Shown: positions 1-9,640, counted from the first letter of the stretch. The stretch: 64,000 nt of DNA from Culturomica massiliensis (GCF_900091655.1 NZ_LT594621.1:3878639-3942638), one strand, 5' to 3'. A program made the numbers and translations. Notes: a model not told the origin generated them from the letters alone.

Positions 1-270
1 GGGTGTCAGTCGAGAGTATGGTTTCATGCGGAAATGAAAGATGGATTGCTTTACTTCACGGCGGATAGCGATGCGATTATCACCAAAGGGATTGCCGGAT
101 TACTGATCCGGGTGTTTTCCGGACAAAAGCCGGAGGATATCGTAAAGGCCGATTTGCATTTTATCGATGAGATCGGGCTGACACAGCATTTGTCGCCGAC
201 CCGTTCAAACGGACTTTTGTCCATGGTGAAGCAGATAAAGATGTACGGAATTGCTTTTTCCGCCGGATAA
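1..270 (+). CDS. sufE: SufE-family sulfur acceptor protein (3' part only)
   Basis: The window begins inside this gene and only the last 89 codons are visible. They open with G-C-Q-S-R-V-W, the signature around the sulfur-accepting cysteine of SufE, so the catalytic Cys is codon 2 of the visible part. In known systems SufE takes persulfide sulfur from the cysteine desulfurase SufS and passes it to the SufBCD scaffold for Fe-S cluster assembly in the cytoplasm. The remaining residues (pattern TKGIAGLLIRVFSGQ, then LSPTRSNGL) match the conserved C-terminal half of the family. A MIP18-family gene follows after 41 bp on the same strand, which fits a Fe-S assembly operon. The start lies upstream of the window. 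Confidence 0.93.
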   Translation, partial: GCQSRVWFHAEMKDGLLYFTADSDAIITKGIAGLLIRVFSGQKPEDIVKADLHFIDEIGLTQHLSPTRSNGLLSMVKQIKMYGIAFSAG

Positions 271-311
271 TGCAGAAATTATCGTATTAAAAATAGTATA
301 AACCTGACTGT

Positions 312-626
312 ATGGCAGCGAGCTTGATAAGAGATTTGATCATCGAGAAATTATGTACGGTCTATGATCCTGAAATTCCTGTTAATGTCTGGGATTTGGG
401 CTTGATTTATAATATAGAGTTCCCCAAACCTTCGGAAGTGATTATCGAAATGACATTGACAGCCCCCGGTTGTCCTATTGCTGATGAGATCGTGCAACAA
501 GTGCACGATGTTGTGATGGAAATCGAAGGCATTAACAGTGTTACCGTCAATTTGGTTTTTGAACCGGCGTGGGGACCGGATCGGATGAGTGAGGTGGCGA
601 AGCTGGAATTGGGGTATGATATCTGA
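312..626 (+). CDS. MIP18-family (DUF59) Fe-S assembly protein, SufT-like
   Basis: A 104-residue protein that is essentially one MIP18/DUF59 domain. It has the family signatures YDPEIPVNVWDLGLIY near residue 18 and LTAPGCPIADEI with its conserved Cys near residue 53, and it ends with the typical EPAWGPDRMSE segment. Family members act in maturation or transfer of Fe-S clusters; some are called SufT or PaaD-like. The position 41 bp after sufE on the same strand supports a role in the same pathway. The exact role (carrier or targeting factor) cannot be read from sequence. Confidence 0.9.
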   Translation: MAASLIRDLIIEKLCTVYDPEIPVNVWDLGLIYNIEFPKPSEVIIEMTLTAPGCPIADEIVQQVHDVVMEIEGINSVTVNLVFEPAWGPDRMSEVAKLELGYDI

Positions 627-743
627 TGGAAAGGCATAAAGCCGATAAACTTTTGTAACTTTATAAATTCATTTTTGTTTTTGTTGATATTTTAACATAG
701 ATTTGCAAATTGAAAAGATGCGTTTGTAAATTTTAAGATATCT

Positions 744-2558
744 ATGAGAATAAAGATGAAGCGTTGTGTGCTTGTATTGCTTGCCGTCCTTTCTTTGGCA
801 GAGGTTACAAAGGGGCAGGATGGTAACAATGTTACTTACTACTTATCGAATTTACCGCAAAGAGTCAGAATAAATCCTTCCTATCAGCCTGAATACAAAG
901 TATGGATCGGATTGCCGGCATTGAGTGGTATATCGGTTAATTACATGAATTCCTCTTTCGGGATAGACGATCTGATACGAAAAGGTAAAAATGATTCCTT
1001 GTATGTAGATATCGACCGCATGTATAAATCGTTGCGGAAAAATAATATCGTCAGCTTATTCAATGAAAATTCCCTTTTAACTGTCGGAATCAGATTTAAA
1101 AGTTGGTATGCTACTTTGGATATTACGCAGAAAAACGATGTCGTATTTCGTACCAGCAAAGATATTTTTACTTTTTTGAAAAACGGAAATGCTCCTTATC
1201 TGGGAAAAAACTTTGATTTGGGTGGAATTGGGCTGAAAGCGAGTCTGTATGACGAGTTCGCTTTCGGTTTGTCGAAAAAGCTGAACAATAAATGGACTGT
1301 CGGCGGGCGGGCTAAATTTTTGCTGGGTATTGCCAATGTGGATATGAAAAAGTCCAAAATAAGCGTAAATACGAAAAGCGACGGAAGCAGTCTTTTGTTG
1401 CACTCGGAGCAGGATATATGCATATCGGCACCGGTTACGCTGGATTATAAATTGAAGGATGGGTTTGTAGAATGGGATGACCTGGATGCCGATGTCGATG
1501 ATTTTAATACTTCCATGGTATTGAATACGAAAAATCCGGGATTTGCTTTGGATTTGGGGGCGGAATATCAGTTTAATGAAAAAGTGAAATTCTATGCCAG
1601 TATTATAGATGCCGGTTTCATCCATTGGGGAGGGAAAGGTTACCGTTTTACCCAGAATACGACTTTCGACTGGACGGGAGCAGATGCTTCCAATAGCGGT
1701 AATTCCAACGATGAAAACTATGTTTCGATAGACGATGCTTTCGATGATATGATCGATAGCTTAAAAAATAATTTCCGTTTAAAAGAAGGAAACAGCGGAT
1801 ATACGACGATGTTGCATTCGAAAATGTATCTGGGTGCCACCTATGATGTACATAAGATGCTGACGGTCGGAGGACTTTTGCGGATGACGATGATGGATAA
1901 AACCTTTTATCCTTCTTTTACGGCTTCTGCCGATGCCCGTTTGTGCCGGAATGTGAGTGCTGCCGTTTCATATACGGTTATGCCGGGGAATTATGTAAAT
2001 CTCGGTGTAGGAATTACAGCAAAGGCAGGACCTGTTCAATTTTATGCTTCAACGGATAACGTCATGGGGGCGAATTATACGAGTACGCAATCTTTGGGCG
2101 GACGTTTCGGTATAAACCTGTTGTTCGGTCATAAGGATAAGAAGAAAAAAGTAAAAGAGGAAGAAGTACCGGCCGAAACGGTTGTGGTACCGGTGAAAAA
2201 ACCGGAACCTGAAGTGAAAAAAGATACGGTGCAGTTGGATACTACGCCGAAGGTAGAACCCCGGCCTGAGATGTTGGTAGCTCCCGAACGGGAAGAAACC
2301 ATGTTGGGGGTTGGCGAGACGGGTAAGCCTTATCATGTCATTTTAGGTAGTTTCAAAAGTAAATTAAGGGCGGAAAGATTGCAGGGACGGTTGGTAAAAC
2401 AGGGATTTAAAGAAGCTAAGATCATGCAGAATGAACAGGGCATGTACCGGGTAAGTGCCGTAGCTTTCAGTCAGCGTGAAGAAGCCTGGGCAAAAGTATT
2501 TGAAATCCGGGAAAAATATGCTCAGTTTTTTGATGCCTGGGCTTTGAAAGTCAATTAA
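744..2558 (+). CDS. DUF5723-family outer-membrane-type protein with C-terminal SPOR domain
   Basis: A 604-residue exported protein. Residues 1-24 form a signal peptide (MRIKMKRCVLVLLAVLSLA...). Residues 25-455 are beta-rich and resemble the Bacteroidota family DUF5723, predicted outer-membrane barrels. Residues 460-520 are a charged linker rich in Lys, Glu, Pro and Val, as expected of a periplasmic spacer. Residues 530-604 read as a SPOR domain (YHVILGSFKS...), a fold that binds denuded glycan strands at division sites. The barrel-linker-SPOR order suggests a protein that ties the outer membrane to septal peptidoglycan; this is inference. A long hairpin with a U-run follows the stop. The 117 bp before the start are AT-rich without a strong promoter that I can point to. 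Confidence 0.75.
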   Translation: MRIKMKRCVLVLLAVLSLAEVTKGQDGNNVTYYLSNLPQRVRINPSYQPEYKVWIGLPALSGISVNYMNSSFGIDDLIRKGKNDSLYVDIDRMYKSLRKNNIVSLFNENSLLTVGIRFKSWYATLDITQKNDVVFRTSKDIFTFLKNGNAPYLGKNFDLGGIGLKASLYDEFAFGLSKKLNNKWTVGGRAKFLLGIANVDMKKSKISVNTKSDGSSLLLHSEQDICISAPVTLDYKLKDGFVEWDDLDADVDDFNTSMVLNTKNPGFALDLGAEYQFNEKVKFYASIIDAGFIHWGGKGYRFTQNTTFDWTGADASNSGNSNDENYVSIDDAFDDMIDSLKNNFRLKEGNSGYTTMLHSKMYLGATYDVHKMLTVGGLLRMTMMDKTFYPSFTASADARLCRNVSAAVSYTVMPGNYVNLGVGITAKAGPVQFYASTDNVMGANYTSTQSLGGRFGINLLFGHKDKKKKVKEEEVPAETVVVPVKKPEPEVKKDTVQLDTTPKVEPRPEMLVAPEREETMLGVGETGKPYHVILGSFKSKLRAERLQGRLVKQGFKEAKIMQNEQGMYRVSAVAFSQREEAWAKVFEIREKYAQFFDAWALKVN

Positions 2559-2576
2559 ATTTGTTTGTTATATAAT

Positions 2577-2658
2577 ATCCGAAAAGTTTTGGGTTGGAAT
2601 AAGAGAATGTTTTGTTTCTCTTGGTTCCGGGAAAACGCCAGAACTTCTCGGATTTTTT
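2577..2658 (+). terminator. Rho-independent terminator after the DUF5723-SPOR gene
   Basis: Positions 2577-2591 pair with 2639-2653 over 15 positions with one mismatch and one G-U pair. They enclose a second perfect 7-bp hairpin (2601-2607 with 2616-2622). A run of six T follows (2653-2658). The paired arms and U-run are seen directly; termination is inferred. Confidence 0.65.
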
Positions 2659-2757
2659 ACGCCTTTTTGCCTGTCTGCTTCTTTCTTGCCTCCCCATTTA
2701 TGGGGATTTCATTTGTCACGGGAAATATGTATTTTTGGCGCGAAATAAATTGCAGGC

Positions 2758-5139
2758 ATGAAAAATCATTTTTTGAGATTGGCCGATATTCCGACGGGGA
2801 ATGAGTGTGTGATTGTCAAAGTACATGGGCATGGTAGTTTCCGCAATCGGATTGTGGAAATGGGGTTTGTCAAAGGGGAGAAAGTTACTGTAATTAAAAA
2901 TGCTCCCCTGCGCGATCCGATCGAGTATAAATTGATGGACGGTCATATCTCCCTACGCCGTAGTGAGGCGGAGCTCATCGAGGTAATGGATGTTACCGGA
3001 TCATGGGCAGAGCATTCGGACACTTCTGCTTATAACGGAACGTTTTCCGATGATAGTGTGAGGAATGTCATTCGGGAGAAAGCCAATACGATTGAGATCG
3101 CTTTGGTGGGTAACCCGAATTGCGGGAAGACGTCTTTTTTTAACCGTGCCACGGGATTACGGGAACATGTCGGCAATTACAGCGGGGTGACGGTAGATGC
3201 CAAAGAAGCTGTTTTTAAACATAAAGGGTACACGATCCGGTTGATCGATTTGCCGGGTACTTATTCGATTACGGAATATACGGCGGAAGAAATATTTGTA
3301 CGTACGTATATAACGGATCATCATCCCGATATCGTGTTGAATATTGTAGATGCTTCGAATCTGGAACGGAATCTTTTTCTGACGACCCAGTTGATCGATA
3401 TGAATATCCGGGTGGTAATGGCTTTGAATATGTATGATGAGCTGGGTAGGGAAGGAGCTGTACTGGACGAGGGCTATTTGGGGAGATTATTGGGAATTCC
3501 GATCGTTCCTACGACTGCGAGCCAGGGAAGCGGTATCGAGGCTGTACTTAGTAAAATCATAGAGGTTTTTGAAGATAAGAGCGAGGTTTCCCGTCACATC
3601 CATATCAATTACGGTGTGGAGATCGAGACTGCCATAGATAAGATAAAGGAAACGATTGTTCCCAACCGGAATATTACAGACCGTTTTGCTCCCCGCTATC
3701 TGGCTATAAAGATGATCGAAGACGACTCGATTACAAAAGAAATGCTGAAAAAGGTGCCTAATTATGCCCGGATCGAGGAGGTTACCCGGAAATACATCGG
3801 AATACTCGAAAAGGAATTTAAGGAAGATACCCGTACTATTATTACCAATGCCAAATACGGATTTATCCGGGGAGCCTTAAAAGAGACTTATACGGAGGGG
3901 GACAGGGACAAGAGGCAGTTGACCAATGCCATCGATACCGTGTTGACCCATCATTGGTTGGGTTTTCCCGTATTGTTGTTGTTTATGTGGGTGATGTTTC
4001 AGGCTACTTTTTCGTTGGGGAGTTATCCTATGGACTGGATTGAGCAAGGGGTAGATGCCCTGGGGAATTGGGTGACCCATGTAATGCCTCAGGGACCTCT
4101 GAATGATCTGATTGTAGACGGTGTGATTGCCGGAGTCGGGGGGGTGATTGTGTTCTTGCCCAATATTCTCATTTTGTTCTTCTTTATCTCCCTGATGGAA
4201 GACACCGGATATATGGCCCGGGCAGCTTTTATTATGGATAAACTGATGCATAAGATCGGATTACACGGGAAATCATTTATTCCTTTGCTGATCGGTTTCG
4301 GATGCAATGTGCCGGCTATAATGGCCACCCGTACCCTGGAGAGCCGTAGGGAAAGGTTGCTGACCATGCTGATCACTCCTTTTATGTCGTGCAGCGCACG
4401 TTTACCGGTCTATATTTTGCTGGTGTCGGCTTTCTTTCCGGTGAATCAGGGACTTATATTGCTGTCGGTGTATATGATCGGAATCGGGATCGCCATTTTG
4501 ACGGCTTTGGTGTTGAAAAAGCTGATGTTTCATAAAGTTTCCGATCCTTTTGTCATGGAATTACCTCCTTACCGGATGCCGACGATGCGTAATACCCTGT
4601 TACACATGTGGGCTAAAGCCGGACAGTATTTGAAGAAGATGGGAACCATCATTTTATTTGCTTCTATCCTGATCTGGGCATTGGGCTATTATCCCCATCG
4701 TCCGGAATATGAAAAACAGAGTCCGGAGCAAATGGAAAATTCTTATATCGGGCGTATGGGAAAGGCGATAGAACCGGTGATTGCTCCGCTTGGATTCGAC
4801 TGGAAAATGGGTGTGAGTATCGTTACCGGATTAGCTGCTAAGGAAATTGTCGTGAGTTCGATGGGAATACTCTATCATGTACCGGATGCAGAAGAAAACA
4901 CCCAGACTTTGGCAGAAACTTTACGGAATCAGAAAGATGCGCAGGGACAATCGATATTTACTCCTTTGGTGGCTTATTGTTTCATGTTGTTTATATTGAT
5001 TTATTTCCCCTGTATGGCTGTTATCGCTGCCATCCGAAAGGAAGCCGGCCTGAAATGGGCCTTTTTTACCATGTTTTATACCACTTCCCTGGCCTGGCTG
5101 GTTGCTTTTTGCGTATACCAGATCGGAAGATTGTTTTAA
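2758..5139 (+). CDS. feoB: Ferrous iron transporter FeoAB (FeoA-FeoB fusion)
   Basis: A 793-residue fusion. Residues 1-80 are an SH3-like FeoA domain. From about residue 112 comes the GTP-binding G domain of FeoB, with the G1 loop GNPNCGKT starting at residue 118 and G3 as DLPGTYS. Helical gate segments follow (GFGCNVPAI and FMSCSARLPVY are the Gate motif regions), with about ten membrane segments to the C-terminus. It imports Fe2+ across the inner membrane with GTP. FeoA-FeoB fusion is common in Bacteroidota. The start is the ATG that begins the FeoA domain. A possible promoter (TTTG at 2712, TATTTTTG at 2730) has only 14 bp between its boxes, so it is weak evidence. A Cys-rich peptide gene follows after 24 bp. 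Confidence 0.97.
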   Translation: MKNHFLRLADIPTGNECVIVKVHGHGSFRNRIVEMGFVKGEKVTVIKNAPLRDPIEYKLMDGHISLRRSEAELIEVMDVTGSWAEHSDTSAYNGTFSDDSVRNVIREKANTIEIALVGNPNCGKTSFFNRATGLREHVGNYSGVTVDAKEAVFKHKGYTIRLIDLPGTYSITEYTAEEIFVRTYITDHHPDIVLNIVDASNLERNLFLTTQLIDMNIRVVMALNMYDELGREGAVLDEGYLGRLLGIPIVPTTASQGSGIEAVLSKIIEVFEDKSEVSRHIHINYGVEIETAIDKIKETIVPNRNITDRFAPRYLAIKMIEDDSITKEMLKKVPNYARIEEVTRKYIGILEKEFKEDTRTIITNAKYGFIRGALKETYTEGDRDKRQLTNAIDTVLTHHWLGFPVLLLFMWVMFQATFSLGSYPMDWIEQGVDALGNWVTHVMPQGPLNDLIVDGVIAGVGGVIVFLPNILILFFFISLMEDTGYMARAAFIMDKLMHKIGLHGKSFIPLLIGFGCNVPAIMATRTLESRRERLLTMLITPFMSCSARLPVYILLVSAFFPVNQGLILLSVYMIGIGIAILTALVLKKLMFHKVSDPFVMELPPYRMPTMRNTLLHMWAKAGQYLKKMGTIILFASILIWALGYYPHRPEYEKQSPEQMENSYIGRMGKAIEPVIAPLGFDWKMGVSIVTGLAAKEIVVSSMGILYHVPDAEENTQTLAETLRNQKDAQGQSIFTPLVAYCFMLFILIYFPCMAVIAAIRKEAGLKWAFFTMFYTTSLAWLVAFCVYQIGRLF

Positions 5140-5163
5140 GTCGGATTCTAAAAAGGCGGAATT

Positions 5164-5313
5164 ATGTGGCAGCAGATCATTGTCGGAATTATTATCCTGA
5201 TCGCACTTTGGGGGATGTTTAACCGTTTGTATAGGAAAAAAAAGAGAAAGAATAGAAATTGTAAGGACGGGACCTGTGAGGGATGTCCGTTAAAAGAGAA
5301 ATGCCGGTCGTAG
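5164..5313 (+). CDS. FeoB-associated Cys-rich membrane protein
   Basis: A 49-residue protein. Residues 3-23 are a single membrane helix (QQIIVGIIILIALWGMF...). It is followed by a basic stretch (RKKKRKNR) and a short tail with four cysteines (NCKDGTCEGCPLKEKC). This is the pattern of the FeoB-associated Cys-rich membrane proteins found beside feoB in many Bacteria. It starts 24 bp after feoB, so the two are probably co-transcribed. The cysteines may sense or hold iron; this is inference. Its stop codon lies in the loop of the following terminator hairpin. Confidence 0.85.
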   Translation: MWQQIIVGIIILIALWGMFNRLYRKKKRKNRNCKDGTCEGCPLKEKCRS

Positions 5314-5328
5314 CCGGCATTTCTTTTT
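5301..5328 (+). terminator. Terminator of the feo operon, overlapping the stop codon
   Basis: A perfect 7-bp stem (ATGCCGG / CCGGCAT) with a 6-nt loop is followed by TTCTTTTT. The loop contains the TAG stop of the Cys-rich peptide gene. The next gene ends on the opposite strand at 5327, so the hairpin may serve both directions. Confidence 0.75.
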
Positions 5329-6085
5329 ATGATTGGAAGGGGAGTTTCAAGGTAATCTCGTCTGCTTCTTTTTTGCGTTTGATGCGTTCTTTTTCTCCTC
5401 TGCGGAATACGTATACCAGGCCGTATTCTTCACACATATACCTTTTTTCTTCTTCGTCCTTTACACTGGAAAAATAACTCTCCACCTCATTCCATATATT
5501 CAATATCAAGGCGTCTGCTTCATCCCGGAATTGTGCAACTTCTGAACTGAAACGGGCAGAATTGGCCTGCAATCTTTTCTGAAATTCGTAGCCTTGTTTA
5601 AAGTTTTCATAGTTGACACGTACCAAAGCAATTGCTGGGCTGTAAATCGGATTACCTCCGCGGTTGTTCAGACGTTCCTGCTCTCCGGAAATAACTCTTT
5701 CCCCCCAGTTGAGCAACTCCTGTTCTGTCAATAAAGAAGGAACCTTGGAATCTTCTTCTTCCAATCCGTAATAGACCCGAGCCTGCGGTTTGAGTTCTCC
5801 CCGGGCAATCGTAAAATTCAATACCTGTATGAAATGAGAAACATATAACCGCGCTTTGCGGGTAAGTTCGGAGAATTTCTGGCTGTTTTCTATTTGTTTT
5901 TCCCGGGCTGCCTTGGAGTTGGTGATAGCCACTTCGAATTTGGGTAAAAATATGTCGATTTTTTGTTTTAATGGAAAAGAATATGCCATCATATTGATGT
6001 CATCCAGACGTTCTCCTTTACGCAAGGCCGTTTTCAAAGCCCTTATTCTCGCTGCATCTGTATTTGGTAATCTTCTGTAAGGCAT
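5327..6085 (-). CDS. Conserved Bacteroidales protein of unknown function
   Basis: A 252-residue soluble protein without signal peptide or membrane helix. It starts MPYRRLPNTDAARIRALKTAL and ends with CEEYGLVYVFRRGEKE plus a basic tail. It is mostly helical and rich in charged residues, with coiled-coil-like stretches around residues 55-100 and 165-215. I recall near-identical openings in other Bacteroidales proteins annotated as hypothetical; no function is known to me. It is the last of three minus-strand genes (porin, MltF-like, this one), 100 bp after the MltF-like gene. No catalytic motif is visible. Confidence 0.75.
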   Translation of the reverse strand: MPYRRLPNTDAARIRALKTALRKGERLDDINMMAYSFPLKQKIDIFLPKFEVAITNSKAAREKQIENSQKFSELTRKARLYVSHFIQVLNFTIARGELKPQARVYYGLEEEDSKVPSLLTEQELLNWGERVISGEQERLNNRGGNPIYSPAIALVRVNYENFKQGYEFQKRLQANSARFSSEVAQFRDEADALILNIWNEVESYFSSVKDEEEKRYMCEEYGLVYVFRRGEKERIKRKKEADEITLKLPFQS

Positions 6086-6185
6086 GCGTTTAAATATTAA
6101 AAATCCCTTAAATACGACAATGCGAAGATATTTAAAAAAAAACAGTAAATCAATATTCGTACAAACATTTTTTGCTCTTTTTGCG

Positions 6186-7559
6186 CTAACGTTTGATGTG
6201 TTTGTAGTTGTTGTAAGTTTCCAATACCTTTCGTACGTAGTCTACAGCTTGCTGGCCGTCGCAATATCCATTGAAAGAAAGAGAGTCCCGGTAATATTCC
6301 GGATCGGATTTATGTTGCAGGTAGAAAGCTACGTTATTGTCCCATTTGTAAGGGTCTTTGTTGTATTTTTGCGTCAATCGCATGGCGTCTTTGACATGAC
6401 CGGCGCCTACATTGTAAGAAGCCAGTGTAAATTTGATCTTCTCTTTTTCTGCTATCGGATATTGCAGAAAAATGTTATCCAGATATTTTAAATAGCGTAC
6501 ACCCGTATAAATGTTACTGTCCGGTTGAAAATAGTCGAATACGTTGAACATACTGGCTGTTTCCGGGATCACCTGCATTAATCCGTAAGCTCCGACCTGA
6601 GATTCCGCTTCGGGATCGAATCTGGATTCGTTGTATATCAGAGCCGCCAATAACCGCCAATCCCAATCGAGAAATTTGCTCTCTTTTTTCAGTTCTTCAT
6701 CGAAAGGGGAAATATCGCCTTTTTTTAATAATGTATATTTGGAAGTAGGATTGGCGGAGTTGTTGAAATACCTTTTATAAAGGTAGTTTAATTTGCCGCT
6801 TTTTTTTACCTGGATCAGCCAGCGGTTGATTTCCTCCGTTAAGGTCGAGTCGGCTGCGGGAGTAGCCCAGGCTACGGAAATACTGTTGTTCAGCCGCAAT
6901 GAGTAGTCCAGATTTTTCATAGAGGTGGACAATGCTTTGGCAATATTCTCATCCATGACCGTCAGCCTGATCTCTCCGGTTTCTACGAGATGCAGGATGT
7001 CTTCGGAAGAATAATCTGTGATTTCGGAGATTTTGATGTGAATATTCAAAGAATCCTCGAGTTGCTGAACCAGTTTCCGGTAGGGGCTGTCTTTTTTGAT
7101 AAAGACTGTCTTTCCGTCCAGTTCTTTCGCATCCCGGAGGATTGTATTGTTTTTATTTTGCACCAATACTTCCCCTGTTTTGAAAAAAGGGTTTGAAAAA
7201 TTGAGTTTTTCTTTTCTTTCCGGAGTTTCCGTCATGCTGACGGCAATCAGGTCGAATTTCCCTTCTTCGAGGTGGTGGATGAGGCTGTCGATGTTATTAT
7301 TGATTTCGACAATGTGTAAATCGATCCCTAAAAAAGAGGCGAAATCTTTGGCCAGATCGTAATGAAAACCACGGGGAATACCTTTGTAAACGTAATAATC
7401 TGTTGTGGAATAAAAAGTGGATATATCCAGATGTCCCCGGAGAAGAACTTTTTCAATAGAAGTCGGTGCCGGATAGATGAAATCCGGCTTCTTCCTCTTT
7501 TCTTTACAGGAAAAACACAGAGAAATAAGGGCAAATATTACGATATTTTTCAGTGGCAT
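6186..7559 (-). CDS. mltF: MltF-like membrane-bound lytic transglycosylase (SBP_bac_3 + SLT)
   Basis: A 457-residue lipoprotein. The N-terminus MPLKNIVIFALISLCFSC ends in a lipobox with the acylated Cys at residue 18. Residues ~35-265 are a solute-binding (SBP_bac_3) domain like that of MltF, which is regulatory in known enzymes. Residues ~285-457 are a lysozyme-like SLT domain with the catalytic Glu in YNESRFDP and the AYGLMQVIPETA motif, plus a C-terminal ASYNVGAGHV motif. The enzyme cleaves peptidoglycan glycan strands to 1,6-anhydro-muropeptides at the membrane. The symbol reflects domain order similarity; Bacteroidota have several such paralogues. It lies 51 bp after the porin gene on the same strand. 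Confidence 0.88.
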   Translation of the reverse strand: MPLKNIVIFALISLCFSCKEKRKKPDFIYPAPTSIEKVLLRGHLDISTFYSTTDYYVYKGIPRGFHYDLAKDFASFLGIDLHIVEINNNIDSLIHHLEEGKFDLIAVSMTETPERKEKLNFSNPFFKTGEVLVQNKNNTILRDAKELDGKTVFIKKDSPYRKLVQQLEDSLNIHIKISEITDYSSEDILHLVETGEIRLTVMDENIAKALSTSMKNLDYSLRLNNSISVAWATPAADSTLTEEINRWLIQVKKSGKLNYLYKRYFNNSANPTSKYTLLKKGDISPFDEELKKESKFLDWDWRLLAALIYNESRFDPEAESQVGAYGLMQVIPETASMFNVFDYFQPDSNIYTGVRYLKYLDNIFLQYPIAEKEKIKFTLASYNVGAGHVKDAMRLTQKYNKDPYKWDNNVAFYLQHKSDPEYYRDSLSFNGYCDGQQAVDYVRKVLETYNNYKHIKR

Positions 7560-7610
7560 TGGGTAAAGATATAAAAAAAATGCCGAACAAAAATCGTATT
7601 CCCGGATTAA

Positions 7611-9563
7611 TCAGTCGAAGAAATTCCAGGAAAGTCCGAATTTGAACATCCCCGGATTGATCGGATAATCCAAAGCGCTGAAATATTCACCGTTCGTGAT
7701 AAAGTAGTTTACATGTTCGTATTTCAGGAAAAGATGAGCACGTTTGATGCCGAAATCCAGAAATACATCGACTTTGGGGTAGCCTCCTGTTTTTTCGTCC
7801 CGTTGGTTGTAGAATTGCATGGACGAAGGTTGGTATTTGTCGGCATAGAATTTTGTATTGTAAAATAAATCGATACCGATGACGAACTTCAATACTTTCT
7901 TAAAGAAAGCATTCTGGTAGTAATTGTGTGAATACAAAGCTACCGTAGGCAAAGAAAGTACATCTTCCTGGGTGCTTTTCTGCACGTATACCGTTTGATC
8001 GAAATGAAAATTTCCGGCTTTGAATTTTTGTTTGCCCCACAAGGTGAGTACCATTAAATTTTTAGAACTTTGAACAGGCATGGCAGCCGTATCGAAATAC
8101 ACATAATCGATCGTATTGTTCCAGCCGACACCGAGTTCGGTCCGTGAACGTTCGTTGATATAACGGCCTTCGACACTGAATGTTTTTATGTTGCTGAAAT
8201 TATTTTCCCAATAGTCGTGGTTGCCGATATAGCGGGAGAAAAAAGGATTGACAGTTTTGGACTCGATAGACGCATCGACTCTGATATAGGAACTGCGGTC
8301 TTTCCTGAGATATTGACGCAAAAATCCCTCTACGGTAAAATTACCGATATAATCTCCCAGTAGACAAAGCCTGACGGCTGCATCGAAATTGAATAGTGCA
8401 GTTGTATCGACATTGAATAAGCCGCCCGTCAGCCAGGTACCCGTATAAAGGTCTTTGCCCCGGTTATTGATCGTATCCAGCGAGGTACGCCCGGTGTAAT
8501 CCAGGTATTCGAAGTCCAATCCGGCATATATGCCCGGCAGGTATTTGTATTTAGGGTGTTCATTTACAACAAATTTACTGCTCAGATTATAGAGACGGTT
8601 GCTCTGCATATCGGCACTCTTTATCGTGTCCAGATAAGTATGGGGGAAAAAGTCGCGGTTGACACTCGCTTCTTTAAAACGATGCACATTATCCTCAACT
8701 TTTACCGCCAGAATGGCTTTGGCCGGATAAGTGATCGTTGTGTCTTTGCTGCGGGCCACTTCTTTTTCTTTTCCGATGTTGTATTGTACTTGCGTGTAGA
8801 AATTGAAATTCCGGTAACTATTGGTCGTATTGGACAGATTCACCGGAATATTCTCAGCGTTGATGGTGGTGTCGCGGATGTATTTTTTATCTACGATACC
8901 TCCGTTTTCATTGAATTTTCCGTTGTTTTGATTGATAAAGAAATTGACAACCCATCTTTCATATTCATAAGAAGAGAAAAAAGATACATTGTAAGCTTTT
9001 GCTTTTTGATTCATGTAACGGCCATCACTGGATATCAGGTTGTAACGAAAACCGGCATTCCAGTAAGGACGAATGTTTTGGGAATGCCAGATGTCCAGAA
9101 AAGTTTCGTTTTTCCCTTTACCGCCCCCGGTTTTGTAAGTCAGTTGGGTAAAAGGGGTGGTGGTATTGAAATTCAGTGCATCCACGGGTTTAAACAGATA
9201 GGCACGGATATTGGTAAGCGGATAAAAATCTTCTTCCTTCGCCCGCTCGATATAAATATCGGAAATATACGGGGAGGGGAAATTTGCTAAATACGTGTTT
9301 GCAATACTTTTTCTGAAAATATAATTGTAATTGTGCGCGTTGTCTAACGTGGTATCCAACGGAATATCTTCGGTGTAAACACCGTCGTGCCGCCATTGCC
9401 AGGTTTTTCTGAAATGCGGTATATTAGGCGTTTTTACAGAATCTCTGTGAGAAATATCAGGACTGTTGCCGTCTCTTGTGCCTGCCGGGTTCTGGAGTCT
9501 GCTTTGAGCGAATCCGCTCAAATGGAGGGCACCGAAAATCAGTATGTAAATTAATTTTTTCAT
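7611..9563 (-). CDS. Putative porin (Porin_10 family)
   Basis: A 650-residue protein with a signal peptide (MKKLIYILIFGALHLSGFAQ). A Ser/Asp-rich segment follows, then a long run of alternating amphipathic strands rich in Tyr, Asn and aromatic residues, ending in Phe-Asp (KFGLSWNFFD). This is the look of the Bacteroidota Porin_10 family of outer-membrane barrels. The solute is unknown. The gene is divergent from glnS (start to start 78 bp) and leads a three-gene minus-strand run. Confidence 0.8.
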   Translation of the reverse strand: MKKLIYILIFGALHLSGFAQSRLQNPAGTRDGNSPDISHRDSVKTPNIPHFRKTWQWRHDGVYTEDIPLDTTLDNAHNYNYIFRKSIANTYLANFPSPYISDIYIERAKEEDFYPLTNIRAYLFKPVDALNFNTTTPFTQLTYKTGGGKGKNETFLDIWHSQNIRPYWNAGFRYNLISSDGRYMNQKAKAYNVSFFSSYEYERWVVNFFINQNNGKFNENGGIVDKKYIRDTTINAENIPVNLSNTTNSYRNFNFYTQVQYNIGKEKEVARSKDTTITYPAKAILAVKVEDNVHRFKEASVNRDFFPHTYLDTIKSADMQSNRLYNLSSKFVVNEHPKYKYLPGIYAGLDFEYLDYTGRTSLDTINNRGKDLYTGTWLTGGLFNVDTTALFNFDAAVRLCLLGDYIGNFTVEGFLRQYLRKDRSSYIRVDASIESKTVNPFFSRYIGNHDYWENNFSNIKTFSVEGRYINERSRTELGVGWNNTIDYVYFDTAAMPVQSSKNLMVLTLWGKQKFKAGNFHFDQTVYVQKSTQEDVLSLPTVALYSHNYYQNAFFKKVLKFVIGIDLFYNTKFYADKYQPSSMQFYNQRDEKTGGYPKVDVFLDFGIKRAHLFLKYEHVNYFITNGEYFSALDYPINPGMFKFGLSWNFFD

Positions 9564-9582
9564 CGTCGCAAATATACGTAAA

Positions 9583-9614
9583 CTTTTAAAACTCTCATAA
9601 ATTACTTACTTTTG
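9583..9614 (+). promoter_or_regulatory. Likely glnS promoter (Bacteroidota type)
   Basis: A -7 box TACTTTTG (9607-9614) matches TAnnTTTG exactly. A TTTT, one base off TTTG, lies at 9583-9586 with 20 bp between. It sits 26 bp before the glnS ATG. Confidence 0.4.
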
Positions 9615-9640
9615 TGGCTTAAAATATAAATGCATATCAT

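Noticed and set aside
8556..9290. 244-codon plus-strand frame over the porin gene
   Set aside because: Shadow of the porin; no domain features.
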